Positions 43,928 through 52,329 of a stretch of 64,000 bases of DNA are shown here, piece after piece (position 1 is the stretch's first letter; each line of letters starts with the position of its first letter). The notes under the pieces are model-generated. The model was not told where the DNA came from and did not search any database. It worked only from the letters and a program-made list of their open reading frames with translations. The position numbers were made by a program, and so were the translations under genes. This DNA comes from Lachnospiraceae bacterium (GTDB taxonomy: Bacteria; Bacillota; Clostridia; Lachnospirales; Lachnospiraceae). The DNA lies in the NCBI GenBank assembly GCA_910574745.1, contig CAJTCE010000002.1:124001-188000 (forward strand), given 5' to 3'.

Positions 43928-44974
43928 CCAGGTTCTGGCAACATATACATTTTCGCACAATTCTGAAAAGGCGCTGAAATAGTCTTCATAATCGCATTTT
44001 TCATTAAAGGAATCTTCTGCCAAGGGATAGAGAAAGATAATGCGGCACTTGCTCTGAAACAACAGCTTTCCTGCCACGCAGGCGGTGGAATAAAAGGAAA
44101 TTAAAGTCTTGTCCTCCATGGCGCCGGAAGCAATGGCTAATTCGAAGGGGCAGGGGTCTTCATAAACCGGCAGCTTCCCGTGAAAATCATCATGTATCCC
44201 CCGTGGGTGAGGCTTCATGATAAAATTCTCTTCTCCCGCTATGTCCCTTAATTTAAGTATCAGCTTTTGATAGGTTTCCGGATTTCCGGAACCGTTTTCG
44301 GTTCCCTGTCCTAAGAAAATGATGTTCTGTTTTGGAGCTTTGGCTTCAAAGCGGAAAATATCCTTGGCCATTTCTGTTATTTTCTGAATTCTTTCCGGCG
44401 TCTGGGGAATCTGTATTTTTTCAAAATCCACATTTTCTTCAGCCATTTCCGGCTGGAACATGAGAATTTCTTTTTCCGTCTCATAAATATCATAATGCCA
44501 CAGCGCTTTGTACATGGCGATTCCGGAAGGAGTATTTATAACATGGACAGGTCTTTTGGTATAGCTTGCAAAGCCGTCCTCATAGCGGTGGAAGGTCAGC
44601 CTTTTATTTTTCTTGATTAAGGTTTTGGCAATTTCTTTTACAATTTCATCCGGCGTTCCCGGAGAAGCGAAATACATTTTATCATAACGGGGCAAGAAAG
44701 CGTCTATTATGACATCCGTTGTGCCGTTATGGACAAAGCTTTCATAAAAGGTAACGGGAGCCGATTTGTAGGGATTTTTAATTTTTCTGCCATCGGCAAA
44801 GGAAACCTGATGAAAATAGGGTTTCAGCCTTCCGCTTTTATAGAGTTCTTCCATGGAAGGCGTTTTATCCGTTACGATTAAATCCACTTCATCGCCGGAT
44901 AAAAAGGCGTCCTTTACAAAAAGAAAAACCAGAAGATGATAGGGGGTGCTGACTACACCCAGAACTTTTGCCAT
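43904..44974 (-). CDS. GT52/polysialyltransferase-like glycosyltransferase
   Basis: 356 aa. The start VLGVVSTPYHLLVFLFV resembles the PxH/L region of GT52 (Lst/LsgA-type) enzymes, and later IMKPHPRG (~248-255) and SFYSTACVAGKLLF (~290-303) match the KPHP and S(S/T)A motifs shared by GT52, GT38 and GT80-like sialyl/glycosyltransferases. GT52 members use CMP-sialic acid or UDP-sugars. No CMP-sialate genes are visible in the window, so the donor is unknown. It follows the flippase gene on the minus strand by 45 bp, forming a two-gene unit. Confidence 0.72.
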   Translation of the reverse strand: MAKVLGVVSTPYHLLVFLFVKDAFLSGDEVDLIVTDKTPSMEELYKSGRLKPYFHQVSFADGRKIKNPYKSAPVTFYESFVHNGTTDVIIDAFLPRYDKMYFASPGTPDEIVKEIAKTLIKKNKRLTFHRYEDGFASYTKRPVHVINTPSGIAMYKALWHYDIYETEKEILMFQPEMAEENVDFEKIQIPQTPERIQKITEMAKDIFRFEAKAPKQNIIFLGQGTENGSGNPETYQKLILKLRDIAGEENFIMKPHPRGIHDDFHGKLPVYEDPCPFELAIASGAMEDKTLISFYSTACVAGKLLFQSKCRIIFLYPLAEDSFNEKCDYEDYFSAFSELCENVYVARTWKEVEALL

Positions 44975-45019
44975 ATGAAAAACCTCGCTTATATTTATTT
45001 TAATTTCTGTATGCCAGTA

Positions 45020-46576
45020 TTATGCCTTGCGCAGGGTACGTTTAACGATATCCATAAGCATGGAGCGCTCTTTTTTGCCAAACAAGAACAGCAGATTGAT
45101 GATACACCCCGTAATGCCGCATATCACAACGTCAATAAAAATCCAAAGCCAGCTGTTTGCAGGCAGAATCAGATAAAAACCAAAGAATACCGTCCCCATT
45201 GCGACACTTACCAGAATATACCGGATAATCGTGGGATAAAAGGACTTCTTGGGGATGTTCAGACAGTGGGCTGCATACATGGGCGTAAAGGTCATGTTTT
45301 TTATAATTCCCAAAACGGTGGAGGTTCCCGCCACACAGTAAACGCCTAAGGAGGTGGTGTCCAATAAAAGGAAAACAATGCCTGCACTCAATACGCCCAT
45401 TACCAGTGTGATTATGGAATTCCACTTCAATTTGTTGACTACGGTATAAACATTGAATAAGGGGCTGATCACACCGCCTACAATTGTGCCGAACATGGTC
45501 AGCAGGGTTAAAATATAAATGATGTTAATGACCGAAGCATCGGTTATGGATTTAGAGTTTGGAAGCCACAAGGTATAAAAGGGTATGCCGAAGGCAACTA
45601 CAAAGCATAAGGGAATATTGGCAAAGAAACCGGTCATTTTCATGGCGCTTGTCAAATCCTCTAACAGCTCTTTTTTGTTTTCCTTGGCATAGCTGATCGT
45701 CAGAGAAGGGGTAAATACGGCCGCTATGGTTTCATACAGGGTATTGATTGCCACGACGATGGTCTTGGAGGTGCTGATATAGCCCATTTCCGTGCCGCCG
45801 ATAAACAGGTTGGTAATGAGAATGTCCAGACCGTTTGTCAGGGTCTGCCCCGCACGCATAACCGTATTCCAGATGCCGGCGGAGAGAATTTCCAGTACTT
45901 TTTTGATGGAAAAGTGCTTTTTGCTCACTTCAATCTGGGGCATCAGCTTTTTGGTGTAGTGAATATAGGTAAAAAGAAGATACACAGTTGCCGCCAGGGA
46001 CGCCGCGCTCATATAGGAAACGTGAATGGGCAGAAGGAAAAAGGTTACAATTAAAATGACGGAACGCAGTATCTGGGACTCTATGGAGCGGAATGCCTGT
46101 AAATCCAGTCTGTTTGCCGCAAAGGTGGCGGTGGAAAAGGTAGTGCTGATGATCGTTACCATAAAATTTAAAAAAGTCAGGGCAAATAAAAGCTTTACAT
46201 CAGGAATTAATGCGGGCGAAATGTTTACCAGCTTGTCCAGAAAGGAAACCACCAGTACACAGGGTAAAAACAGGATGGCAACAATGGCGATGTTGGCATA
46301 CATGGTGGAATTAAAGTATTTGTTGGCGTTATCATAATCGCCTTTTGTAAGGCTTACGGTAATAAAACGCCCTGCCATGGAGTTTAAGGCCATGGCTGCT
46401 ATGTTGGCATAGCTGACAAAATCGTTGGCAAGGGTCATGAAACCGTAGGCTTCATAATCCAGCTTGTCGATAATGATGGGGGATAATACAAAACTGATGG
46501 CAAGGCTGACCAGAGTGGAGATCATACTTGCCGCCATATTAATCATAATTTGTTTGCTCTTGCTTACTTCTTTCAT
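45020..46576 (-). CDS. Polysaccharide flippase (Wzx/MVF-MATE superfamily)
   Basis: 518 aa from the ATG at 46576, preceded by AAGGA; an in-frame ATG at 46660 would add 28 residues before MKEVSKSKQ. Fourteen or so hydrophobic helices across the whole length. The first (MINMAASMISTLVSLAISFVLSPIIIDKLDYEAYGFMTLAND) is typical of Wzx/RfbX polysaccharide exporters. It would flip the undecaprenyl-linked oligosaccharide to the outer face, where the GT-C and acyltransferase enzymes act. It is the first gene of a minus-strand pair with the GT52-like gene. Confidence 0.85.
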   Translation of the reverse strand: MKEVSKSKQIMINMAASMISTLVSLAISFVLSPIIIDKLDYEAYGFMTLANDFVSYANIAAMALNSMAGRFITVSLTKGDYDNANKYFNSTMYANIAIVAILFLPCVLVVSFLDKLVNISPALIPDVKLLFALTFLNFMVTIISTTFSTATFAANRLDLQAFRSIESQILRSVILIVTFFLLPIHVSYMSAASLAATVYLLFTYIHYTKKLMPQIEVSKKHFSIKKVLEILSAGIWNTVMRAGQTLTNGLDILITNLFIGGTEMGYISTSKTIVVAINTLYETIAAVFTPSLTISYAKENKKELLEDLTSAMKMTGFFANIPLCFVVAFGIPFYTLWLPNSKSITDASVINIIYILTLLTMFGTIVGGVISPLFNVYTVVNKLKWNSIITLVMGVLSAGIVFLLLDTTSLGVYCVAGTSTVLGIIKNMTFTPMYAAHCLNIPKKSFYPTIIRYILVSVAMGTVFFGFYLILPANSWLWIFIDVVICGITGCIINLLFLFGKKERSMLMDIVKRTLRKA

Positions 46577-46751
46577 AAATGAGGGGTCCTTGTTGGCGTT
46601 ATTATTCGCAATGACCGGCCATAATCTTACAATTATGCCTGCAGACGGCCAAATTGTCATTTCCCGGTTTGGCTCCGCTCATCGCTTTTTTGTTTAGTAT
46701 ACCACAAAGGGGAGGAGCAAGTGAATATTTATGTTAATTTGATGCCCGTTT

Positions 46752-46845
46752 GTTACGGTAACGCAGCTGCGTGATGATTTGCATGATGCTTTGGTGCAAT
46801 TGCATATTATTTGGACACATCTGCTCCCAATAAGGCGCATATGCG
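46752..46845. promoter_or_regulatory. Cluster of four palindromes in the divergent flippase-aminotransferase gap
   Basis: Within 94 bp lie GTTACGGTAAC (46752-46762), CGCAGCTGCG (46762-46771), TGCAATTGCA (46795-46804) and CGCATATGCG (46836-46845), each fully symmetric or symmetric around one base. They occupy most of the 343-bp gap that is not promoter and sit upstream of the promoter of the aminotransferase gene. They look like binding sites for dimeric regulators. No regulator gene is adjacent. Confidence 0.5.
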
Positions 46846-46855
46846 TCGGAAGTGT

Positions 46856-46884
46856 TTGACTAGCAATGGGCGCAATGGTAAAAT
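46856..46884 (+). promoter_or_regulatory. Promoter of the aminotransferase-ketoisomerase-GT2 operon
   Basis: TTGACT (46856-46861) and TAAAAT (46879-46884) with a 17-bp spacer. The start codon at 46920 lies 36 bp downstream with a GGAGG site. The last palindrome of the upstream cluster ends 10 bp before the -35 box. Confidence 0.7.
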
Positions 46885-46919
46885 AAAAAGAGTTTTATTA
46901 TGAAAATCGGAGGCTTCAT

Positions 46920-48011
46920 ATGAAGATTATGCCAAACCGGCTGGACCGGGGATTTTATCAATATCAGAACGAATTTGAACAGAAGGCTTTGGAGGTGCTT
47001 CGTTCCGGCTGGTATGTGCTGGGGAAGGAAGTGGCGGCCTTTGAAGAGGAGTTTGCCGCTTATACCGGGGCAAAATACTGCGTAGGTCTGGCAAGCGGCC
47101 TGGATGCATTGTGGCTGGCCTTCCGTGTTCTGGGAATCAAAGAGGGCGACGAGGTTATCGTACAGGGCAATACTTATATTGCCAGCGTTATGGGCATTAC
47201 CATAAACGGAGCAACTCCTGTTTTTGTGGAGCCGGATGACTATTATCAGATAAACCCGGCAAAAATAGAAGAAAAGATCACAGATCGGACAAAGGCGGTT
47301 CTGGTGGTTCATTTATATGGACAGGCCTCGGATATGGCGCCTATCGCCGCGCTGTGCAAAAAATATAAGCTCCGTCTGGTAGAGGATTGCGCTCAGTCCC
47401 ACGGAGCCTGCTTTGATGGGAAAATGACCGGAACCTTTGGGGACGTCGGATGTTTTTCCTTTTACCCTTCCAAGAATCTGGGGGCATTCGGAGACGGAGG
47501 CGCTATCGTAACCGATGATGAACAGATTGCAAAGGATATGAAGGTCTACCGCAATTACGGCAGCGAAAAGCGCTATTATAATAAAGTAGTAGGGACCAAC
47601 TCCCGTCTGGATGAAATCCAGGCAGGGCTTCTTCGGGTAAGGCTTTCCCATCTGGATGAGATGACAGAGGAAAAAAGACAGATTGCAGCAAGGTATTTAA
47701 AAGAACTGCACAATGAAAGAATTCTTCTGCCGCGGTTTATAGAGGGAGCAACTCATGTGTATCATCAGTTTGTAATCCGTTGTAAGGAAAGGGATGAATT
47801 GATTTCCTACCTGGATGAAAAGGGAATCGGAACCATTATTCATTACCCCATTCCGCCTCATTTAGCAGAGGCTTACGGTTATCTGGGATTTAAGGAGGGG
47901 GATTTCCCTATTACGGAAAGACTTGCCAAAGAGGTGCTGTCTATTCCCATGTATAACGGCATGACAAAAGAGGAGCAGACCTTTATAATAGACGCCATTA
48001 ACGCATTTTAA
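46920..48011 (+). CDS. DegT/DnrJ/EryC1 sugar aminotransferase (FdtB/QdtB-like)
   Basis: 363 aa. PLP-dependent type I fold; the Schiff-base Lys is K185 in FSFYPSKNLGAFGDGGA. EDCAQSHGA (D156) and GSEKRYYNKVVGTNSRLDEIQAGLLRVRL are family signatures. The next gene is an FdtA-type 3,4-ketoisomerase, so the pair would make dTDP-3-amino-3,6-dideoxyhexose (Fuc3N or Qui3N) from dTDP-4-keto-6-deoxyglucose. The N-acetyltransferase that usually completes the pathway is not recognisable here. The gene opens an operon of three. Confidence 0.85.
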   Translation: MKIMPNRLDRGFYQYQNEFEQKALEVLRSGWYVLGKEVAAFEEEFAAYTGAKYCVGLASGLDALWLAFRVLGIKEGDEVIVQGNTYIASVMGITINGATPVFVEPDDYYQINPAKIEEKITDRTKAVLVVHLYGQASDMAPIAALCKKYKLRLVEDCAQSHGACFDGKMTGTFGDVGCFSFYPSKNLGAFGDGGAIVTDDEQIAKDMKVYRNYGSEKRYYNKVVGTNSRLDEIQAGLLRVRLSHLDEMTEEKRQIAARYLKELHNERILLPRFIEGATHVYHQFVIRCKERDELISYLDEKGIGTIIHYPIPPHLAEAYGYLGFKEGDFPITERLAKEVLSIPMYNGMTKEEQTFIIDAINAF

Positions 48012-48048
48012 AGGATTCTGTAAGAATTCTAATAGAAAAGAGATAAGG

Positions 48049-48495
48049 ATGAAACGGATGAGGATGAAACAGTTAAAGGAACAATATCGTATTATTAATT
48101 TCAATGAATTCGGCGATGAGCGTGGTAATCTGGTAGTGGCGGAAGGCAGCGGCATAGATGTGCCTTTTGATATTAAGCGGGTTTTTTATATGTACGGAAG
48201 CGATCCCGACATTATCAGGGGGCAGCATGCCAACCGGAAAACGGAATTCGTTCTGATCAATGTCAGCGGCACCAGTAAGGTAAAGGTGGACAACGGCTTT
48301 GAAACAGAGATTATAGAGCTCAATAAACCCCGTATGGGACTCTATTTAGATGTTATGGTATGGAAGGATATGTATGATTTTTCTGATGATTCCGTACTTT
48401 TGGTACTGGCCAGCGAGCATTATGACGGGGCGGAATATATCAGGGATTACGACATGTTTTTAGAAGAAGTCAGAGGAAACAAAGAGAATGAGTAA
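48049..48495 (+). CDS. fdtA: FdtA/QdtA-type dTDP-sugar 3,4-ketoisomerase (cupin)
   Basis: 148 aa as given; starts at 48058 or 48064 are also possible. Single cupin domain with the family pattern FGDERGNLVVAEG, DIKRVFYMYG, RGQHANRKTEFVLINVSG (catalytic His in GQHAN) and YLDVMVWKDMYDFSDDSVLLVLAS followed by the YIRDYDMF end. It isomerises dTDP-4-keto-6-deoxyglucose to the 3-keto form used by the adjacent aminotransferase. It overlaps the following GT2 gene by 8 nt. Confidence 0.85.
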   Translation: MKRMRMKQLKEQYRIINFNEFGDERGNLVVAEGSGIDVPFDIKRVFYMYGSDPDIIRGQHANRKTEFVLINVSGTSKVKVDNGFETEIIELNKPRMGLYLDVMVWKDMYDFSDDSVLLVLASEHYDGAEYIRDYDMFLEEVRGNKENE

Positions 48496-49420
48496 AATTT
48501 CAATCGTGGTGCCGGTCTATTACAACTCCGACACATTGATGATGCTTTATGAAGATATGAAGGAAAAGATTCTCGGAAAGCTGGAAGATTACGAGCTTGT
48601 TTTTGTGGACGACGGCTCAGGGGACAATTCCTGGGAAATCATGAATCAGATTAAAGATATGGACGGCAATACCAAGTGTGTGAAGCTTTCCCGAAATTTC
48701 GGGGAACATGCGGCGCTTTTGGCAGGACTGTCTGTATGTACCGGGGATTGCGCCGTGACCAAACAAGCGGATTTACAGGAGGACAGTGAAATCATTCTGG
48801 ATATGTATGAAAGCTGGAAAAAGGGCAATAAGGTTGTACTTGCGGTGCGCTCGGACCGGGATGAAAACCCTGTCAAGAAGTTCTTCGCCAGCATGTACTA
48901 TGTGATTATCCACAAACTGGTTAATGAAAAAATGCCCGTAGGCGGCTGCGACTGTTATCTTTTGGACAGACAGGTTATTAAGGTGCTGGAAATGTTAGAT
49001 GAAAAAAATTCCTCCCTTACCCTTCAGGTTTTGTGGGCGGGCTTTAAAACCGATCACGTATATTTCCACAGAAGAGACAGAGAGGTGGGAAAATCCCGCT
49101 GGACTTTGTCCAAAAAAATAAAACTTGCTATGGATTCCATGCTGAGCTTTTCCTATTTCCCTATCCGCTTTATGTCTACGGTAGGAGTGATTTTCTTTCT
49201 GGTTTCCATCTTAATGGCAATAGAGGTTATTGTGGAAAAGGTTGCGGTAGGAACTCCCATATTGGGCTGGGCTTCCCTGATGTGCGTAGTGCTTTTCTCT
49301 TTTGGATGTATGATGCTCATGATGGGAATTCTGGGGGAATATGTGTGGAGAGCTTTGGATGCATCCAGAAACAGGCCGCCCTATCTGATTGATGAGATAC
49401 AGGAGAAAAAAGAAGTTTAA
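48488..49420 (+). CDS. GtrB/ArnC-like GT2 polyprenyl-phosphate glycosyltransferase
   Basis: 310 aa. The N-terminal GT2 domain has SIVVPVYYNSDTL, FVDDGSGDNSW, KLSRNFGEHAALLAGL and KQADLQED as metal motif region. Two C-terminal membrane helices (~230-252 and ~263-288) end with GILGEYVWRALDASRNRPPYLI, the hallmark of the GtrB/ArnC/YfdH group that attaches sugars to undecaprenyl phosphate. Coming right after FdtA and the aminotransferase, it may load the amino-deoxysugar onto the lipid carrier. It is the last gene before a terminator. Confidence 0.85.
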   Translation: MSKISIVVPVYYNSDTLMMLYEDMKEKILGKLEDYELVFVDDGSGDNSWEIMNQIKDMDGNTKCVKLSRNFGEHAALLAGLSVCTGDCAVTKQADLQEDSEIILDMYESWKKGNKVVLAVRSDRDENPVKKFFASMYYVIIHKLVNEKMPVGGCDCYLLDRQVIKVLEMLDEKNSSLTLQVLWAGFKTDHVYFHRRDREVGKSRWTLSKKIKLAMDSMLSFSYFPIRFMSTVGVIFFLVSILMAIEVIVEKVAVGTPILGWASLMCVVLFSFGCMMLMMGILGEYVWRALDASRNRPPYLIDEIQEKKEV

Positions 49421-49441
49421 AGCCTAATATCCGGAACACAA

Positions 49442-49478
49442 AAAACCGCCGGTATCTGATGACAGATCAAGCGGTTTT
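49442..49478. terminator. Bidirectional terminator between GT2 and DUF212 genes
   Basis: AAAACCGC (49442-49449) pairs with GCGGTTTT (49471-49478) with an inner ATCTG/CAGAT stem. An outer GCCTAAT/ATTAGGC pair extends it. T runs occur on both strands, suiting the convergent arrangement. Confidence 0.75.
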
Positions 49479-49481
49479 AGA

Positions 49482-49949
49482 TTAGGCAAGTATACCTTGA
49501 TAAGCAAAGGCGATACAGACTCCCAGAATAGCGCCTATCAAAATCTGAAGAGGGGTGTGTCCCACGAATTCCTTCAGATGCTCGATGGGATGTTTTCCGT
49601 CCCAACGCCCCATTTCCTTAAAAAGCGCCATCATGTCATTTAAGACCATGGCCTGTTTTCCTGTTTCCAGTCTGACGCCCATGGCGTCGTTCATAACGAT
49701 AATGGCAAAAAATGCCGCCATGGCAAATTCAAAACCGCCTACGCCGTAACGAATACCGGTAGCGGTTGCTAATGCACATACCGTAGCCGAATGGGAGCTT
49801 GGCATTCCGCCGTTTCCAATCAATCTTTCCCAGACAAATTCCCGGTTGACAATTAAATAAATGATTGTTTTTAAGACCTGTGCCACGAACCAGCCAAGGG
49901 CTGCGCTGACAAAAATAGGGTTATTTAACAGTTGCTTTATAATATCCAT
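49482..49949 (-). CDS. DUF212 divergent PAP2-family membrane protein
   Basis: 155 aa with four hydrophobic segments. The motif GNGGMPSSHSATVCALATA (His53) matches the central PSGH-like motif of acid phosphatases in shortened form, and GVRLETGKQAMVLND and FVGHTPLQILIGAILGV are DUF212 hallmarks (B. subtilis YuiD type). It may act on a phospholipid or polyprenyl phosphate, which could relate to the glycan genes, but no activity is established for this family. Confidence 0.82.
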   Translation of the reverse strand: MDIIKQLLNNPIFVSAALGWFVAQVLKTIIYLIVNREFVWERLIGNGGMPSSHSATVCALATATGIRYGVGGFEFAMAAFFAIIVMNDAMGVRLETGKQAMVLNDMMALFKEMGRWDGKHPIEHLKEFVGHTPLQILIGAILGVCIAFAYQGILA

Positions 49950-50160
49950 AGTGATTCTCGATTCCTGATTGTAATAAATGACAAATTAATTGTGAAATAA
50001 TAATTAAAAAATAAAAATAAAAAGTTCTAAAAGTTATTATAGACCAACTTTTCCATATTATCAAGAAAATCGCATATATCCTTTCCGATATCCTTTTGGG
50101 TTCGCTTTTTTGATCTGAAAGCCGGCAGAATGGCGTTGGCAGAAACAATATGAATTTTTT

Positions 50161-50204
50161 AAGTAAATTTAAGTAATTTACTTGAATTTATAAACAATTT
50201 ACTT
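50161..50204. promoter_or_regulatory. Phased ATTTACTT repeats upstream of the CE2-like esterase gene
   Basis: AAGTAAAT (50161-50168) faces ATTTACTT (50176-50183), and a second ATTTACTT (50197-50204) follows exactly 21 bp after the first, two helical turns. The surrounding ~300-bp gap (49950-50248) is very AT-rich and contains no other supported feature. A regulator-binding role, for example by the adjacent LacI or AraC protein, is inferred. Confidence 0.45.
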
Positions 50205-50248
50205 TAAAATAATTACATAAATCAGATATCGTGCTGGAGGCAATAGAA

Positions 50249-51259
50249 GTGAATCAAGAATATCTGCAGTTTGAAGGGAGAATTTTGGAAAAAGAGGGAG
50301 TTTTTTACCTTTCTTATACCAACAGCAGCGTATCCTTTCGTGCAATGGGAAGTGCGGTCTATATGGAGTTTGTAACAAAGCAGAGAGCGGAAGTCAATTT
50401 TGCGGGCCTCCGGGTATACGTGGATGAAACTCCTGTAGGAGAGTTGGTTCTAGACGTTCCCCGGAAGCTTTACAAAATCTGTGATTTACCTGATAGAGAA
50501 TCCCATCGGATTAAGGTAATAAAAATAACGGAAGCCGCTATGTCCCAGGCGGGCTTATGCGATATCCGGGTAGAAGAGGGAGAAATTCTGAAAGAACCGC
50601 CGGCTGCCGACAAGCGGGTAAAGGTGGAGTTTATAGGAGATTCCATTACCTGCGGCTACGGCGTTCACGGAGCGCCTGAATCGGAATACCATATCCGGGA
50701 AGAGGACGGAGAATGTTCCTATGCGGCCTTTATGGCGCGGGAAATGAACTGGAATGCCAGGTATATTTCGGCGTCAGGCTATGGAATGCTTGTGGAATAT
50801 ACGGGCAATCCGGAAAATAATGTGCCAAAGCTCTATCCTTATATAAATTGGTTTGTAGACAGGGAAAGAAAAATTGAGCCGGAGGAATTTGAGCCGTCGT
50901 TTATTATCATAAATCTGGGCACCAATGATTCGGGCTTTCTGGACGATAAAAGGATGCAGGAGGATTTTGTGGCGGCCTATGCAAACTTTTTGCGGCTGTT
51001 GAAAAGCTTTCATCCGGACGCCAAAATTGTCTGTGTATTAGGGACTTTGTGCACCAATGCTTTTGGATTTGTGAAGGAAGCGGTTTTGGGAGCTGAGGCA
51101 GAGGGGTTAAAAGGTATTTATGCATTAAACCTGCCCTATCATGATGTGGAAAAGGACGGCATGGCCAGCGGTCATCCGTCGGTGGCAACCCATAAAAAGG
51201 ATGCGGAAAGGATTCTTTGCTTTATGGAGGAGCAGGGATTGATAGAGCGGGAAAAATAA
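50249..51259 (+). CDS. CE2-like SGNH acetyl esterase, cytoplasmic
   Basis: 336 aa from GTG 50249, which has GGAGG eight bases upstream; GTG 50231 would overlap that site. An N-terminal beta-sandwich (~1-115) is followed by an SGNH hydrolase: IGDSITCGYG with Ser132, LGTNDSG near 225, and SGHPSVATH near 308 with the catalytic His. This two-domain layout is that of CE2 carbohydrate esterases. No signal peptide is present, so it would deacetylate imported sugars inside the cell. Its place before LacI, the ABC importer and the GH130 enzymes suggests acetylated mannooligosaccharides as substrate. Confidence 0.82.
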   Translation: MNQEYLQFEGRILEKEGVFYLSYTNSSVSFRAMGSAVYMEFVTKQRAEVNFAGLRVYVDETPVGELVLDVPRKLYKICDLPDRESHRIKVIKITEAAMSQAGLCDIRVEEGEILKEPPAADKRVKVEFIGDSITCGYGVHGAPESEYHIREEDGECSYAAFMAREMNWNARYISASGYGMLVEYTGNPENNVPKLYPYINWFVDRERKIEPEEFEPSFIIINLGTNDSGFLDDKRMQEDFVAAYANFLRLLKSFHPDAKIVCVLGTLCTNAFGFVKEAVLGAEAEGLKGIYALNLPYHDVEKDGMASGHPSVATHKKDAERILCFMEEQGLIEREK

Positions 51260-51288
51260 GAAGGAACAGAGAAGGACTTAGAAAGAAC

Positions 51289-52323
51289 ATGGCAAGAAAA
51301 CAAGTGACAATGGGCGATGTTGCAAAGGAAATGGGAATCAGCATCGTTACGGTTTCCAAGGCGCTGGCAGGAAAGGAAGGCGTCAGTGAGGGGCTTCGGG
51401 AGCTGATTATCCTGAAGGCGAAGGAATTGGGTTATGAATACAACGCCGGAAGAAAAACGACGGATGCGGTCAATGTTACCATCGGCATTGTAATATCCGA
51501 ACGCTTCGTAGGGGGGAATGAAAATTCCTTTTATTTTAAAATCTATCAGAAGATGCTCATGGGACTGTCGGCAAGAGGGTACATCGGCATTCTGGAGATT
51601 ATAAGGCTTGAGGATGAAAGCAACGGCGTGCTGCCCAATATGCTGAGGATGGATTCGGTATCCCAGGTGGTGGTTGTGGGAGAGATGGAGACGGTCTTTC
51701 TGGAAAAGCTGGTGGCATCCCCGGCAAGCGTCATATTTTTTGATTTTGAAAATGAAGAATTTGATGTGGATTCCATTACGGGGGACAATGTGAACGGCGG
51801 TTTCCTGTTGACCAGATATCTGGCAAAGAAAGGACACGAGCAGATCGGATTTGTGGGAAGCTATCACAGTACCAGGAGCATTCTGGACCGTTTCATGGGA
51901 TACCGTAAATATCTGATTGCAAAGGATAAGGAGTACAAAAGCGAGTGGACCATATCAGACAGGGACCGGGACGGGCATTATGTGGAGTTAAAGCTGCCGG
52001 AGCATATGCCTACTGCCTTTGTCTGCAACTGTGACGAGGTTGCATATGCAATGATAGATAAGCTGTCAAAAGAAGGGTACCGGGTGCCGGAGGATATATC
52101 CGTTGTAGGCTACGATGATTATGCAAACAGGATACCCGAAAACGTCAGCCTGACAACTTACCGTGTGAATGTGGCGGAAATGGTTCGCTGCTGCATTCAT
52201 ATTATAGAACAGCGGGTTAAAAACAAATATTACCGGAGAGGGATGACGGTTGTCCGGGGAGAGCTGGTTGAAAGAGGAACCGTATTGGATGCAGGCGGCA
52301 AAAGCGCCCGGGATGAGAGGTAG
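51289..52323 (+). CDS. LacI-family transcriptional regulator
   Basis: 344 aa from ATG 51289; an in-frame ATG at 51217 lies within the esterase gene. N-terminal helix-turn-helix VTMGDVAKEMGISIVTVSKALAG (~6-28), hinge, then a periplasmic-binding-protein-like sensor (IGIVISERF... ISVVGYDDYANRIPENVSLTTYRVN). It probably represses the mannooligosaccharide genes and is relieved by a sugar ligand. It follows the esterase gene by 29 bp and precedes the DUF624 gene by 6 bp. Confidence 0.9.
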   Translation: MARKQVTMGDVAKEMGISIVTVSKALAGKEGVSEGLRELIILKAKELGYEYNAGRKTTDAVNVTIGIVISERFVGGNENSFYFKIYQKMLMGLSARGYIGILEIIRLEDESNGVLPNMLRMDSVSQVVVVGEMETVFLEKLVASPASVIFFDFENEEFDVDSITGDNVNGGFLLTRYLAKKGHEQIGFVGSYHSTRSILDRFMGYRKYLIAKDKEYKSEWTISDRDRDGHYVELKLPEHMPTAFVCNCDEVAYAMIDKLSKEGYRVPEDISVVGYDDYANRIPENVSLTTYRVNVAEMVRCCIHIIEQRVKNKYYRRGMTVVRGELVERGTVLDAGGKSARDER

Positions 52324-52329
52324 AGCTTT

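Noticed and set aside
18648-49420. The glycan locus as a mobile island or prophage.
   Set aside because: No integrase, transposase, tRNA-flanked end or attachment repeat was seen, although some genes may have been gained by transfer.
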